A stretch of 64,000 nucleotides of DNA from Amphibalanus amphitrite (Eukaryota > Arthropoda > Thecostraca > Balanomorpha > Balanidae). The stretch is from NCBI RefSeq assembly GCF_019059575.1, contig NW_024883045.1, positions 1 through 64,000 on the forward strand. Direction: 5' to 3'. The first letter of the stretch is position 1; each line of letters opens with the position of its first letter. Both the position numbers and the translations under genes were made by a program. A model generated the notes under the pieces. It saw only the letters and a list, made by a program, of their open reading frames with translations. It searched no databases and was not told the DNA's origin. Shown piece after piece: positions 39,701-52,500 of the stretch.

Positions 39701-40767
39701 TGCAGGTACGAGAGGCGAATACGTTCGGATTCTTTCCCCTTTGTTCACCGAATGCTTGAAAAGGTACGATACGATACATTTACAAACGATGGATCACCTG
39801 CGATGCGATACGATCTAACTTTAGACATGGTACGGCTGGATCTGGTATATTTTAGGCACGAGCAGACTTAATATTGTATCACGATGCGAATAAGAATGTT
39901 ACTATCAAATGTCGTACGGTGGCGTATGCTGTAGATCGGGTACGATACGAAAACGATTATTGCGATGCGATGGGATCAATCGTATGATCAGCACAATGAG
40001 ATGGGGTCAGGTTGACAAGTTGTCAGTACGTTATGATTGCGTGATCCAATGTCTGGTTCTACGTTATACGTTGGTGTCCGTGTTCTCGTGTTCCACCTCG
40101 CTGCAGCCCGAGTCTGGTCCCGGTAATGTCTGAGGTCGGTGATTACCATTGATGCAGGGGAAATTGTGAATCTCTTGGAAAAACGTCTGTGTATGTCGCC
40201 TCGGTTAGTTGGTTGTTACGTGAACACTTTTAAAGGAGGTGACTGGTTTGATGAGATTGTCTGTATTGATGTGCCTGTGTTGTTCTTACATTTCATTGGC
40301 TTACAGCGGCTGCATAGCCCCTCGATCCTTTGCGGTTACTTATTGACGTAATTGAGAGTAAGGACGCATTCTCTCAGTGTCATGACTTAAATGTTCTGAT
40401 TACCTCTAGTTTACGGCCGTAGACGCTGACTAGTTCGTTCTCTCGTCTCACATTTTTTTAACTTCTAGTGTACAATGATTTCATAGGCCGTGATTTGATC
40501 TCATTTTTCACATCACCTACCTTCTGAGTGTATGAAAATTACGAGCTCACTGTCACACGTTGTCCTCGTCCCAGGAGACAGAGGGATCACCACCCTGACG
40601 CCCCCTCTCTCTGTCCACAGGGTCGCCGCACGGCCCGCGAGGCCAACAAGCACTTCGGCCTGGCGCCAGGCGTGCCGCACAGCCATACCAAGCCGTTCGT
40701 GCGCAGCAAGGGCAGGAAGTTTGAGCGCGCCCGCGGCCGGCGCTCCAGCTGCGGCTACAAGAAGTAG
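36733..40767 (+). CDS. RPL18: 60S ribosomal protein L18 (eL18), complete, 5 exons
   Basis: Structural protein of the large cytosolic ribosomal subunit. Coding exons are 36733-36735, 36848-36934, 38702-38908, 39583-39705 and 40621-40767, totalling 188 codons, the usual length for eL18. Every intron begins GT and ends AG, and every junction is phase 0. The protein starts [21 protein letters not shown] and contains [20 protein letters not shown] and [20 protein letters not shown]. It ends [21 protein letters not shown]. The exons are GC-rich against AT-richer introns. Introns carry a palindromic MITE and a tandemly duplicated donor. Confidence 0.96.
36848..36934 (+). CDS. RPL18: RPL18 exon 2
   Basis: 29 codons, [20 protein letters not shown] then DVYLRLLVK. 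The acceptor is TTACAG and the donor GTAAGT. The last 14 bases and the donor are duplicated in tandem at 36946-36970. Confidence 0.95.
36946..36970 (+). repeat. Tandem copy of the RPL18 exon 2 donor boundary
   Basis: GTCTGCTGGTTAAG then TAAGATGTTTT repeats 36921-36945 with one G lost. It still contains a donor-like GTAAGA. Splicing there would put an in-frame TAA into the message. Confidence 0.8.
36971..38016. other. RPL18 intron 2, left part
   Basis: AT-rich intron; no snoRNA box pair or other RNA gene could be identified by eye. Confidence 0.4.
38019..38229. mobile_element. Palindromic TA-flanked MITE (Tc1/mariner type)
   Basis: 211 bp, almost fully self-complementary. The left arm CAGTCTGTCTTAAAAGTACC is the inverse of the right end, and the arms extend for most of the element around GTCCATTCCCC. 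TA lies on both sides (38017-38018, 38230-38231). It sits in RPL18 intron 2. A half copy lies at 18770-18884. Confidence 0.88.
38702..38908 (+). CDS. RPL18: RPL18 exon 3
   Basis: 69 codons from [14 protein letters not shown] to [10 protein letters not shown]; acceptor CACACAG, donor GTGAGT. Confidence 0.95.
38909..39582. other. RPL18 intron 3
   Basis: No internal feature recognised. A C-run of about 14 bases at 39559-39572 serves as part of the polypyrimidine tract before the acceptor. Confidence 0.6.
39583..39705 (+). CDS. RPL18: RPL18 exon 4
   Basis: 41 codons, [20 protein letters not shown] then [21 protein letters not shown]; acceptor CCGACAG, donor GTACGA. Confidence 0.95.
39706..40620. 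other. RPL18 intron 4 with GTACGATACGAT motifs
   Basis: 39760-39980 holds several GTACGATACGA/GCGATGCGAT motifs in both orientations, probably a decayed small transposon. No borders could be set. Confidence 0.4.
40621..40767 (+). CDS. RPL18: RPL18 exon 5 and stop
   Basis: 48 codons plus TAG, from [20 protein letters not shown] to the conserved C-terminus SSCGYKK; acceptor TCCACAG. Confidence 0.96.
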   Translation, partial: GRRTAREANKHFGLAPGVPHSHTKPFVRSKGRKFERARGRRSSCGYKK

Positions 40768-41082
40768 TCGGCTCACTCTGTACCGCGCCACCGCCCCCAA
40801 AGTTGTCCAATACATGCCACCAGACAGCGACGGAGACGTTTGGAGTTGCCGAGTTGAGTTACAGAGCTGTGAGGAGGTGGGTTATAAGGCACGGGGCTGT
40901 GTGCGAGTTGAGACATTAGGAAGTGAGGAGTAGGAGAGACGCAATGAATGAGTGGTCGGGTGATGTCGGCTGAGATGATTGAGGAATGGAACGACAGCGT
41001 CGTCAGTCGTTGTTCTGGGACTGAAAGGTTTACCGGGGGTCTGAATTGTCTGAGCAAGTGGCAGTGAGCGATTCAAATTTGC

Positions 41083-41088
41083 ATTAAA
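41083..41088 (+). terminator. Possible RPL18 polyadenylation signal
   Basis: ATTAAA, a common variant of AATAAA, lies 316 bp after the stop. No AATAAA was seen closer. The cleavage site is not known. Confidence 0.35.
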
Positions 41089-41109
41089 GCGCGGGGGACT
41101 GAGATGAAG

Positions 41110-43467
41110 GAAATGCGATAGAGGATAGGTCGAACTATTTGAATCCGGTCTCGCCCGACCCGTCTTGAATGAATTGGAGCCTTGATGGACCGCCAGTAGG
41201 TGTCACTGGCGGCAGTGGGGCGCCTATTAACCGAACTTGGTAAATCGTGGGATCGCTCGCATAAGTTATATGGATGGTTCGCAGCAAGACCATTATTGGT
41301 GTCGAATTTATCGAAATGGAGATTTGTGTACCATTCAACTCCCTGCTGATCTATGTCTCTCGGCTAACGCTGGAACGGTACCGTAGCCATACGGCTCTTT
41401 GGGCCGCGTAGCTGGCGCTGAGGCCGCCACCACGTCGCGCTGGAGGTCTCTGTCTAACGATCTATTATCAGGCTCATTTAATATTTCCAAATAATCGGAT
41501 GCCCGGCAAAATTCCGTTACGATTGATATAACAAGGATGAATGAAATTGAAGGGATCGTCATTTTTTATGCTTTAGTCGTATTCGACGGTAAAGCCTACA
41601 TTTCTTTATGCCCGGCAAAATCCCGTTAGAGTTATGATACGGGCTCAAATTGCTATGCATGCAGGTTACAGGTAGTTGCCGATTTTGAGCGAAATCGAAG
41701 GGGCCTTTTTCAAATATCTGCCGAATTACGAATATCTGTCTGGCGGTCAATCAGCTACTATTTCAAAACAATTGAATGAATATCTTTATTAATATTGAAG
41801 TTTGATCTGCCGAAAAGTTAATTCACATACAAGTAACGGTGACGAGCTGTGTGGAAAAAGGACTCCCACCGTCCTAAAACTAAACCATGAAAATAACATC
41901 CAGTGTATCTAATGGATCCCTCCGACCTTGGTCATCGACACTCAATTGGTATCGGTTGTATGTTAATTGTTAATATAACTTGGAGCACACGGCCTACAAC
42001 AGTCTACTCGTGACGACAGAGCCGAGGAGCGGACGCTACCTATATGAGAAATCCTTAGGTGTAAACGGTTATTATATGTAAACGGCAAACAGTTCTGACG
42101 CGTTTCAGTCGGTCGGACCCCCAGCCGCTCTGTCCCGCATAATAGTTTCACACAACAAAACGAACGTCACTGCTCGGAATGACGAATAAATCGGGCCATC
42201 ACCATGATTTTATTATCCTAATTAGCTCCTTAGTTGACCCTGCGATTGAAGGACCGAAGGGAGATGATTGGTAGTATAAATGAAGCCTTATACATTTGGG
42301 TATGGTTTGAAATATAGGCAGGGTTACTTTGCATGGTGACCGGACCTTAGGTGACCCGACCAAGGCCGAATTCGTACACCGGATGTGAAATGGTTTGCCG
42401 GCTTTTGCAGTTGGTTGCTAATCTTTTTTGTCGAGGTTCATCTTCAACAATCCCCTACTGCAAAGGTCGAACTTATCTTTTGAGGAAGGTCAGAGGTGAC
42501 GAATCAGCGTTCAAGTAATGAGCAGACATGCTTTACTACACTTAATGCGATGTTGAGGGCCTGTGCCCTGTATTAAACAAAAAGGTGAAAATTGGAACCG
42601 AGTTGACCTTATAGCAGCGACCCCTGATGACCGGACCAAATACTGCTGCCTTTTTATGCAATGTTTCAGGTGCTAAAAAATGCTGTAAAAGAGATTAGGT
42701 GCAGATTTGGTCAAATTAGGTGCACTCGCCGGATAGCCCGTCGTAAAAACGGACATTAGGCATTCTCATCTCTCGCTCAAAATCATATGATACACGAGTG
42801 TGGTCTATGCTACACGAGTACCTATTTAACTATCCAGGCCCGTTTAGAACCCTGGAAGACCGCACAGTAAGGCCAAGAGGGCGGGTCGTATAGGTGATAA
42901 GTATGGCTACAACGACCACTTAGGCAGTTACCTACTAGTGGCTGGTGTGGTGCGTCGCAACTCGCAGCGTCTGGTCCCATCCCATCGCCGGGGTAGCAGT
43001 GTCTGGCGGTGATCTGTGAAGAGAGACTATCCCACCCTCTAAAACAGCTACCCGGGATGATATGCTACATTTGGAATCGTTCTCCAGTTTTCTGGGTGAG
43101 ATGAGTGCTGGCCTGGAACAGAACGGTGTGCTGAAACATTAGGACGAGCTCGCCCTGGATATTTGGAGGACGAATGCTGAAGAGTAGATTCGGCCGTGAT
43201 TTAGATGGTAAATAACTGAGTAATAATTGGGGACGCTGAGCAGGGGGCGGGGGATGCCCGTCCATCCCGGAACGAACGGGGTGGGGTGGGGCATGGAGGA
43301 ATTGGATTTGACTGATGGAAACGATGGAACGGCGACGCGGCGTGTCATCTAATTCAAACTTTCGTCAGGCAATCTACATCAGCCGTGGGGGCGTAATGCC
43401 TCAAAGAGGAGAACTTTACGACCTGCTTTCATGTCATCCACGGGCGGCGACATTCGAGATACGAGCT
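41110..43467. other. Intergenic DNA, no gene supported
   Basis: Nothing recognised except a direct repeat of about 20 bp (ATGCCCGGCAAAAT, CCGTTA) at 41499 and 41609. Confidence 0.4.
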
Positions 43468-43477
43468 GCTGTGCGGC

Positions 43478-44563
43478 CAGGAGCGGATCCAGGAAAACTC
43501 CAAGGGGAGGGTCATGAATCGAAATCGAAGCCCCTACCTATACCCAAATTAAAACCTCAACGTATTTCGGCCACTTAATTTTGGTGGTGCCCCATTTTCA
43601 GTTTTTTGTTTGTTTGTTTTTTAACAATTTTACTTTTTGGTCAGTGTCTTAGCCACAACCAAATTTGCCAATTGTAAGCAATTATGTGTGAATATGCTAT
43701 GTGTATATATGTTGTGGACACTGAGTTCTCACCAGGAACGTTATCAGGTAAGCGAATCATTGTCAGTCCGACGAACTTGGCCCTGGTGTCTAAAGGGCCT
43801 GTCGTTGGCGCGTCAGACTTGTCAGGGGCACCACAGTCCTTCCAGGGGCAACAGCAGCCTAGCAGGGGCACCAGCGGCCTAGCAGGGGCACCAGCGGCCT
43901 AGCAGGGGCACCAGCGGCCTAGCAGGGGCACCAGCGGCCTAGCAGGGCACCAGTCAACACAGGTCTGCCAGGGGCACCACATACCTGCCAGGGGCACCAT
44001 ATACCTGCCAGGGGCACCACCAGCCTTGGCGCGCCGCCTCGCAGGGGCACCTTGGGCCTGTCAGGGACACCACGGGCCTGTCGGGGGGCACTTCAGGCTT
44101 GTCAGGGGCACCACCGTCCTGTCAGGGCCCAGGGGTACCAGCGACCTAGCAAGGGCACCACAGGCTTGCCAGGGGCACCACAGGCCTGACAAGGGCACCA
44201 CAGGCCTGACAAGGGCACCACAGGCCTGCCAGAGGCACCACAGTCCTTCCAGGGGCACCACAAGCCTGTCAGGGGCACCAGCAGGCCTAGCAGGGGCACC
44301 ACAGGCCTGCCATGGGCACCACAGGTCTGTCAGGGACACGTCGCAGTCCTGTCAAGTGTCAGGGTCCAGGGGCACCAGGCCCGAGGTGTCCCTGCGGCTG
44401 CTAGGCCTGTGCCGCCTGTGGTGCCCCTGGCGGGCCTGTGGTGCCCCTGTCAGGACTGTGATACCCCTGATAGACCGGTGGTGCCCCTGACAGGCCTGTG
44501 GTGCCCCATGGGCCCCAAGGGGGCCAGTACCCATATGACCCCCCCCCCTTGGATCCGCCACTG
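43478..44563. mobile_element. hAT-like non-autonomous element with an inverted minisatellite
   Basis: The left end CAGGAGCGGATCCAGG and the right end complement CAGTGGCGGATCCAAGG are related inverted termini. Flanks GCTGTGCG (43468-43475) and GCTGTGCC (44564-44571) resemble an 8-bp duplication, with two extra bases on the left. Most of the interior is a 20-bp minisatellite. It has no transposase. Confidence 0.6.
43795..44512. repeat. CAGGGGCACCACAGGCCTGC minisatellite that reverses orientation
   Basis: About thirty 18-22 bp units run in one direction to about 44370. From about 44400 they continue as the reverse complement (GGCCTGTGGTGCCCCTG). The array is therefore one large inverted repeat. 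Both-strand frames rich in VVPL/GAPQ are artefacts. Confidence 0.9.
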
Positions 44564-44571
44564 GCTGTGCC

Positions 44572-47562
44572 AGAGAGTAGACACTAGACACTAGACAGAC
44601 ACCCTTACTTTGGTGGTTTATTCATATTCTTGCATTGCAGTCCAGCAACTGAAGATCGTCGAGCTGCCAGACTTTAGCTTTTATATCTTGACACTAGATG
44701 TCGGCACTTGCCGCTCAGGAAGCGCAGTCAGCTGATTATTTCGACTATGTTAGACGTTTGCGGCGTTTACGGCGCAGTTGTAAACAACGACAGGTGTTTT
44801 TCGATAGTGAATATATCAAAATAATTAGACATATCTCACTGATCAGCTCAGCGTTATTAGCTGTTGAAGTTTTGTTGGGGTTGCCAACAACGTTTCTTCA
44901 TGCACAAAGAGTTCCCCGGAAGAGGCGCTTGGAGCATGGCTGGTCCAGACTTTTCGCCATCAGGTCAGTCCATTCATGTCAATGTCCATTTTCACCCACC
45001 GAACTGGATATCAATATGCTGCTAATCTATTATTTAATGCTATGTTTTTGAAGTGATCTATCATTGAATCTTACGTGATGCGGCAAATTGACAGTCGACA
45101 ATGTGGCGCAATTTCTCAGCAATTCTACAGGTTGCGGGGCTAGTGGCTACCTACTTTTCCATCTACCCTGCACTGACACATTGACATCAGATAAAGTTGA
45201 AGCAGGTCATGAGAAACATGATTAAATTACAGTTTTCCATAACCCATATATGATCAAACTTATTCAGTAGGTAATCTTCCAGTAAAGAATGCTGCTGGTG
45301 TGACCATGTCCCTTTTAGAGATTTTGCCTTATCTGTTACGGTTAATGCTTTTATCTTTGACTTGTTCTGTCCTTATGATGCTCACTTTGGTAAAGATGGG
45401 ATGCCAAGGTCATAAGCTTCTCAGAAAACTTTTCAATGTTGTTTTGAAAGGATGCTGCTTGGCTTGTTGATTTCAGATGTCTTGGTTTCCTGTCAGCTCT
45501 TTGATAATAAGCAGGCCATATGTCAGCTTTTGCCCTGACCTTTTGCAACAGGCATTTGACTGATCGGAATGTAGGTAGCTCCCTTCCTAACAAGCAGTGG
45601 AGAAGTTCAGCCCAGGGAAAGTAATTTTAACCTAGTCAACGTAAGTATTCAATTTTTACATTGATTTATGAAAATTGTGGCCTTGCATTGCTCTGAGCAA
45701 GTACCTAATAGTGGATGGTTTCTATCATGGATTTAATGAATATATTAGGTTTTAATGATATGTTTTTAGTTGAATATCAAATGATGGCCATCTTCCAAAA
45801 AATGTTGGTCTTTCTCTTCTGCCTAGCATGCACTACATACACCACGCAACAGATGTTGTGAGTGATAGGGATCACAGGTTGATGGAGTGTCTGGAATTTT
45901 GCCATGCGATCATATAGGTATATTAAGTAATAAGATAAAGAGACACAAAATGCACGGGCGTCAACATTATTTCCTGATAGGACACCCTGAAACTTTTAAC
46001 AAACCTATCTGTAACAGTCTTGAACAATTTGGGAAATCACGTGTAGGCATCATCCAAGGCGGTTACAGCACTTTTTAAAGTAATTTTTGTCTTTCAGTGT
46101 CACCCAAAATTGTTGCTACGTTTATGAAGACCATCTTACCAGCGGCTTTTTCTTCCTTATGATTTCCGTCTCCCGCAATTGGTTACACTCACGCGGTGTA
46201 TAATGAAATCATGTATTTTTGGAGTCCAAAAACATATTATTACCTACTGTCTGTTAACAGTTAACAAAGACAATTGAATCGATATGATTTGGAGGGACGC
46301 CGGTGAGAAAACAGGGGCGGCGGAGGGCATAAGTGGTCACGTGACTATTAGAAGTTCTCCCCCTCTCAACGCCTTCTACACGGTGTTTGTCACGTGGTTT
46401 GTGTGAGTGAATTTCAAGAGCCTTGATCAAATCGCCCCAGGCGTCCTGTTTTCACCGTCGTCCATTGGGAGCCTCACAGAATTTGTATCATATACGGCGC
46501 GGAACACAAACTGGCGCACAGCTGTGTGCTCAGTTGCGTTAGCAGCGACACCGCGAACCCCTGCCAGCTGTCTACAGGGTGTCCCGAAACCGAATCGGGT
46601 GGTTGGTGCCGGCGGTCATTTTACCGGGGTTCCGCCCCGGGGCAACATCTGACCCCGTCAGGTGGCTACATGACCCCACGTGACTCCTGACCCTGGCCGG
46701 TACTGGGCGGGGAGCTCATTCACTCTTTTCTAGAGTTTCTAGCGAATTTCTGAATCTGATGCTGGTAGACATTCGGCGAATCCGCTGCCAGTGCAGTATC
46801 GAGGCCGTCGAATTTCTCAATCTATCTGCTGCTGGTTGACCGACATTCGGTGGTGACAGGGGCATATTCGCGAAAATCAGTCTGCTGCTAGACTGACGAG
46901 CCATTCTCTTGGCCCCCCTACCTAGCTAATCCCCGTCCTGACGGTAGTCAGTCGCATCGTGTGCCGTTTTATCGTCAATTATCGATTATTATCGGCTGTG
47001 CGAATACAGCAGCCCGCTGAACACAGCTCTGATCCCATTATCTGTGCAGCTCCTGCCCGACATTCCATTGATCGCTCGTCATTTGAGCGGTCAGCGCCGT
47101 GCGTCGTTTCAACTGCGGGGCGCTGACTGACGGGTAGGCACACCACATAGTGAATGGGGCGGCGAATGGACGAATGGTATACGAATGCTCGTATTGTACA
47201 AACGTTCAGTCCCCTGATCACCGTCGCCCAGTGGGAGGGGTGGTACAATTAGCTACCGGCGACAGGGGACGTGTCGGTCACAGGACGAAATGAGGCGGCC
47301 GGGGTAGGAGGTGTCCAGGGGGCGAGGGTGTGCCTAGGGGGAGGTGTGTGAGGGGAGGGCGTGGGAAATAGGGGAGCGGGGGGGGGGATATTCCGTCCGG
47401 GCAGCGTCCGTCTGTCAGCGGTGGCAGCCATTGTCAGTTGTCAGCCGCCAAACGGCGGACGGGGGCAGGGTCCGCCGTGATGGCCGGTGGGACTGTGATT
47501 TTATACCGAGTTTGGGGCGTCCTGAACTGTGCTTCGCTGGGGACGTCCTGAAATAACAGCGT
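44572..47562. other. Intergenic DNA, no gene supported
   Basis: A 117-aa frame at 44698-45051 has a basic N-terminus and a hydrophobic patch but no domain I know. Two CACGTG-type E-boxes, one a TCACGTGA, lie within about 60 bp at 46338-46397 and could mark a promoter, but no transcript is supported. CAGGGTGTCCCGAAAC at 46574 resembles a mariner terminus without a partner. Confidence 0.35.
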
Positions 47563-49810
47563 TTAACCCGGCAGTTGCTGGGGTATTTCGCCCCCCACCG
47601 TTTGCTGGGGGGGGGCGTTAAACGCCCCCAGCCGATAACTCGAGAACCAATAGGCGCAGCGAAACGCACGAGGCGGCAAACGAAAGAACGCGACGAGACG
47701 CTTCAGATGAGTACTTTAAAGTTGAATTTTGAGGTCACAGGTCGGGTCAAGGTCAGGTCAAATACCTGAAATCGGGATTTCAGTGGCATTGACTTCAGGA
47801 CTTCGCAATGGGCGCCTCTCGTCATAAACTCTGTCAAAACGGTGCACAATCCATCATATAAGGCCTACAAGAGTGTCAGCTCCATGTAGGGGTCAGTCAA
47901 GCATAGGTCAGGGTCAAGGTCAGGTCAACCGGGAAGGCACATATCCCCGAAAATCAAAACTGACATTCGCAGCCTGCAGGCACGTATCCAGGATTTCGCT
48001 CAGGGGCCCAATCTTATAAACGCCGTGAAATGGATATGGCAGCACTCTAAGGCTGGATATATAGTACGCAATCTTATAAAGCTCTGTGAAATCGAAAACA
48101 CGGCACGCTCTTTACGGTTTTGGTAACCGCCAGTTTTGGATGTGCCGTAGAATGATTTCAGCCGTGAGCAGCTGTGCACATCTCAAAACACAAACAATAA
48201 TCAGCTGATTGCGGCATCGTCGGCACCTATTCCACGCCAGAATTTGTGGCGTACTTTGACGAGCTTCTCAGACAGTTTAATTCATTTAAGATAAATTCAA
48301 TGTTTTTATGATATAAAAATACAATATTTTACGTTACGATATTTTAAAGATTAAAACATCCTCCACATATTAATTCATGGTTTATTATAATGATGCTTAT
48401 TATACAGACAACGATCAATTTCAAAATATGTATTTTCAGGAACTAAATGCACACTAAAACACATAAAAACGAGTGTTCATCGTTATATGGATTTATTTTT
48501 CAAATTAAAAGGGGATTTTTAAGAGGATTTTAGCACCAGTAACCATGATAGATTTTCGGCAGCCACTGCATTATAATTGTCTTTAGCCTATAATTCTCAC
48601 GTCTCACGTATGACACAAATAACGGGCGCTTCATGGCTTCTGATTAGATATTTAAATTAATGATGATATACCTTAGTTTGTCAAAAAATTGTTAATTCCT
48701 ACTCACTATTCGTATCGATCCTCACTTTCTGTCTGGCACAGTTAAGGATCAATGTGTTGTTTCTCTTCCTGCATCTCGATCTGACTTCTGAGCCGAGTAT
48801 TTTTCTTGAAATGCTTTGATATGTAGACTGGGTTCTTCAATCTTTTGAGGAATTGCTTTTTTGCTTTAGGTTAGGTAACAGGTACCTATGCTTGAATAAG
48901 AAAGAAAATAAGCTGTAACTTGACCTAATTCAGTTCAAGTACGTAGTCTTCGAATTTTAGTAGTTTATCTTCAAGAAGGAAAATGTCAAGAGCTTATGAC
49001 AAGAAGGAAAATAAGCTATATCTTGAATTGATCCAGTTAATGTACGTATCCTGATGCTCAAATTGTAGGAGCTTCATTGTCAATGGCTTTACTTAAATTA
49101 CTGAAACAGTAGCCGAGCTATAATTAAATGACTATTTAAATAATTCTTTAACAAATTTATTGCAATGCCTCAACAGCAAATAAATGCAAATGAAAGTAGA
49201 AGAAACACTTTATTCACTCGAATTTCTGAGCGCGAGAATGCCCTCGCTGAAATGTATTTGGTCGGCAATCCACTTTTCAGGAGAATTCTTCAAGCATGTT
49301 TGTGTTTTCCATAGTTTGCTATCACGTTTTCCATAAATAACTTATTCATTACACATATGTGTGTCTCTAAAAGAAATAAATGCCCAATAAAAATTAAAAC
49401 ACATAACTTTTGCTGTTCGCAAACAGTACGCATAATTTCCAATAGCGACGGGGACAAGACATTGACCAATCACGTTGCGTGTTTCCTGCTGGCGTTGATT
49501 TGTACTGTGGGCAAAATGGCGTGAATAGAATAACCATACTATTCTCTTTATAAGATTGCGTGAATAGGGTGCCGTAAATAGAGTGGGGTGGAATGATAGT
49601 ACGCCATTTGGTAGCACAACCTTTATAAGATTGGGCCAGGGGGGGGCGACAGCCGAGAAGGGCCCGGAGGTCAGCCAAAAGGGGCCCCACAGCGACTGCC
49701 TATCCTGGCGTGTAAAAATTCGAGAATGTCGAAAAAACAGCAAATTTACGATAGAATTTGGCATTGTAAATGAAAATGCATTGTCTTGCGTTTCTCGACC
49801 TTGATAACAC

Positions 49811-49867
49811 GTTTGCAGTTAGCTTCCGTTGAAGTTCGTTTTTGCAGTTCACTTCCGTTGAAGTTCG
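49811..49867. repeat. 27-bp tandem duplication
   Basis: TTGCAGTTAGCTTCCGTTGA then AGTTCG is followed by a second copy (TTGCAGTTCACTTCCGTTGA), ending right at the TTAA of the P2 end. Confidence 0.85.
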
Positions 49868-49871
49868 TTAA

Positions 49872-49904
49872 CCCGCGCCCGGCCGGGGGGGGGGGGGGGG
49901 GGCT
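49872..49904. mobile_element. Unpaired end of a TTAA-family element (P2)
   Basis: TTAA at 49868-49871 is followed by CCCGCGCCCGGCCGGG and a G-run of about 18, the start of another family member. No matching right end could be assigned, so it may be a broken copy whose body includes the GGTCA-bearing sequence to about 50570. Confidence 0.5.
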
Positions 49905-50685
49905 GTTTGAACACCTCCTCCTTGCGGTTTTGCGTGGATATAAAAAAGAGGGATGAATCTTATCTACAGATATGAAAATTTTACACCCAGGTCGCTCAAG
50001 GTCAGGTCACCAGACCACGTCAAGTGACCTCACCTCAGAAAAGGTTAGAATGCTCTCCATAGCAACACCGACTGAACGATCGGCTTGAAACTTTTAGCGA
50101 TTGATAAGAGTAACAGTATGTATAAAATGATTATCTCGAAATTTGCATACCGGTGGTGACATAAGGTCAAGTCAATTTTTGCGCCCTCTCCATTAGGTTT
50201 TATAAATGGGAGAAAATCGAAAGGTGCCTCTTTTAGGTAAACGTCATCCTAGGCACCCTCAATCAACTGGTTACATAAAAAATGACAACCTAAATCGGAA
50301 ATTTGTACCCGTGACCCCTCCTTATGTCTATGGGGTCATCTCAGGTCACGAAACGTCTCCACAGCTTTTGACAATAGCATTTGTTAGAGACACGCTAGAG
50401 CGTTGAAAACACCTTAGATGTGTTCAGGCCTTATCGACGATACGGTTTGACGGATGTGCAACATGACCTTTCAGGTCAGGTCACCTTGAATTTAGTTCAA
50501 ATTTTCTAAATGACCTGATAAGGTCAAATTATATGTAGTTCATTCGGCGCGTCTCGACGAGAGTAACACGATGCTGACAAAAGAAATGTCGTGCCTTTTC
50601 CTGAGTCGAAAATTGTCAAAGAAAAAAGTGTTTCATAAAAACGGCTATTTTAAAAGTTTTTTCTCTCAAGAGGCTAAACCGTTAA

Positions 50686-51249
50686 CCCGAGCACCGACGG
50701 GGGGGCTGTTATCCGCCCCCCCCCTTGAGGTTATCGTGAATAGTGGGAAAACCGCGGCGCGTAGCGCCGCGAAATTTGGCATGACTATTTTCTCATTAAT
50801 TTTACACATGGTGTGCAAGTTTGAACCTCCTAACTTTTAAGGTCAGATCACCAGGTTACTTCGAATGACCCAACCTCAAATCACTTTTTTGCAACTTTGT
50901 CACGTCGTGTCAGAGCTACAGTAGATAACGGAGTATGATTCGATGCGGATTGACGAGAGGATCACGATGGTGCCCTTAGTTTGTTCCTAGCTTGGCTAAT
51001 TCGAAAGTTATTCGAGAAAAACTCTTCATATCTAGCGCCGCCATTTTGACTTTTTTACCCCTGTGACGTCATCTTTGACCTGATCTGGAAATGACCTAAT
51101 TAAAAATTGTAGACCTTGTCCGTGCGTACCCCATGCCGTTTACCGCTTGTCGCTATCTTGCTTCGTTCTTGAGATCTCAGGGGGCGGGCGGTCATTCGCC
51201 CCCCCCCCCGTCGGTTCTAAGTTGGCGCGGACCCCCGTCGGTGCGCGGG
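50686..51249. mobile_element. TTAA-flanked element P3 (564 bp)
   Basis: The ends CCCGAGCACCGACGGGGG and the inverse CCCGCGCACCGACGGGGG lie between TTAA at 50682-50685 and 51250-51253. GGGGGGGCTGTTATCCGCCC at the left and a comparable G-run/C-run hairpin at the right follow the termini. The body contains GGTCA and GTGACGTCAT motifs. Non-coding. Confidence 0.78.
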
Positions 51250-51639
51250 TTAATCGCAGGTCAATTCTGAGAACAGTTTACGGAAAGAACGTTAAAAGAA
51301 CTATTGAATGCGTTTTTTTTTGTGGCGCTGCAGCTCTGTTTGTTCCCGGGTTATGCGCCGGAGTTGTCAAACAATGTTGAAATAGGCAAAATGTGACCTT
51401 TGCTGACTTATGGTGACCTGACCTTTGACCTGACCTAGAAAATGACCGAGTTACTTTCGGCATGATTTTTTACGCTCTTCCGAATGCCACGTACGCTTAC
51501 GTGTCGCTACGTGGCCCAGGAGCCGAGTTAGAGAGAGAGGGTGTTCAAACGCCTCCCCCACCGCCTGTCCCAAACGCCATCCGTGGCGCAACTATGGAGC
51601 TCATTTTGTTCGGAGAACTGTAAACAGGAGCAGCCCCAT

Positions 51640-52500
51640 GAGGTCAGTCGAAAGGGTCCCATCATCGGCTGTTGCCTGTTCCTCGGGCCCCATGGCCTGG
51701 GCAGGGCCTTCTCAGCGGGCCCTTCCGTTTCTGGGGCCCGGCCAGGACAAGCTGTTTCTGAGACTGGGCACGGAAGTGTATATCTGGGCTCGCTTTCTTG
51801 ATACGTTGTCGAGGCCGAGGGACCAATACTTAAGCTCAAAAGCCTGCTTCAAGGCTTTCTGAGCGGGCCCTTCCGCTTTTGTAGACCTCCCGGGCCCCCG
51901 GTTGTCATTGGCTTGGCCCGGTCCGCTTGTGGGGCCCGGCTAGGGACCCATATGAGCACCGGCAAGACCCTATGGGCCCTTTTTGGACCCGAAAGCCTGG
52001 GCAAGATCTTCTCAGCGGGCTCTTCCACATCTAGGGCACAGACAGGCCCTGTGACTGGGCACGGAAGAGGATTTTTTCGGATCCGCTAACCATAACTTCT
52101 CCGGGGCCAATTAGCTCAAAAGCGATACCTTTGGGCCCGATAAGGGACCCGTTTGGAGTCCGGCAGGGCCATAGGGGCCCTTCCTCAAGCTCGAAGGCTC
52201 GAGCATATCCTTCTGAACGGGTCTTTCCGCTTTTGGGGCCCTGCCGGGCTCCAAATTGCCCTCGCTCTGCCCAAAAGTGGGCCGAAGGGCCCAGTTACGG
52301 ACCTGTTTGTGGCCCGGCAGGGCCCCAGGGGCCCATCCGCGAACCAACAAATTCGAACAAATCCTTCTGAACATGCCCTTCCGCTTTTTGGCCCAGCCGA
52401 CCCCAAATTGTTCCTGACTAGGCCCCAAAGCGGGCCCTTCGGGCCCGCTTTCTTGCTGCCTAGCGGGCCCTGCCGGGCCCGCTTTTGGGGCCCGGCAGGG
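51640..52500. repeat. Degenerate ~170-bp tandem repeat rich in GGGCCC
   Basis: At least five diverged units repeat CTTCT(C/G)A(A/G)CGGGCCCTTCCG then TTTTGGGGCCCGGC(A)GGG, with anchors near 51690, 51860, 52010, 52215 and 52360. The overlapping frames are compositional. Confidence 0.65.

Noticed and set aside
39760..39990. GTACGATACGAT cluster as a MITE with defined ends
   Set aside because: The motifs recur in both orientations, but no paired termini or target duplication could be set.
44698..45051. 117-aa frame as a host gene
   Set aside because: No domain, no neighbouring exons and no codon-level support. A possible donor at its end is not enough.
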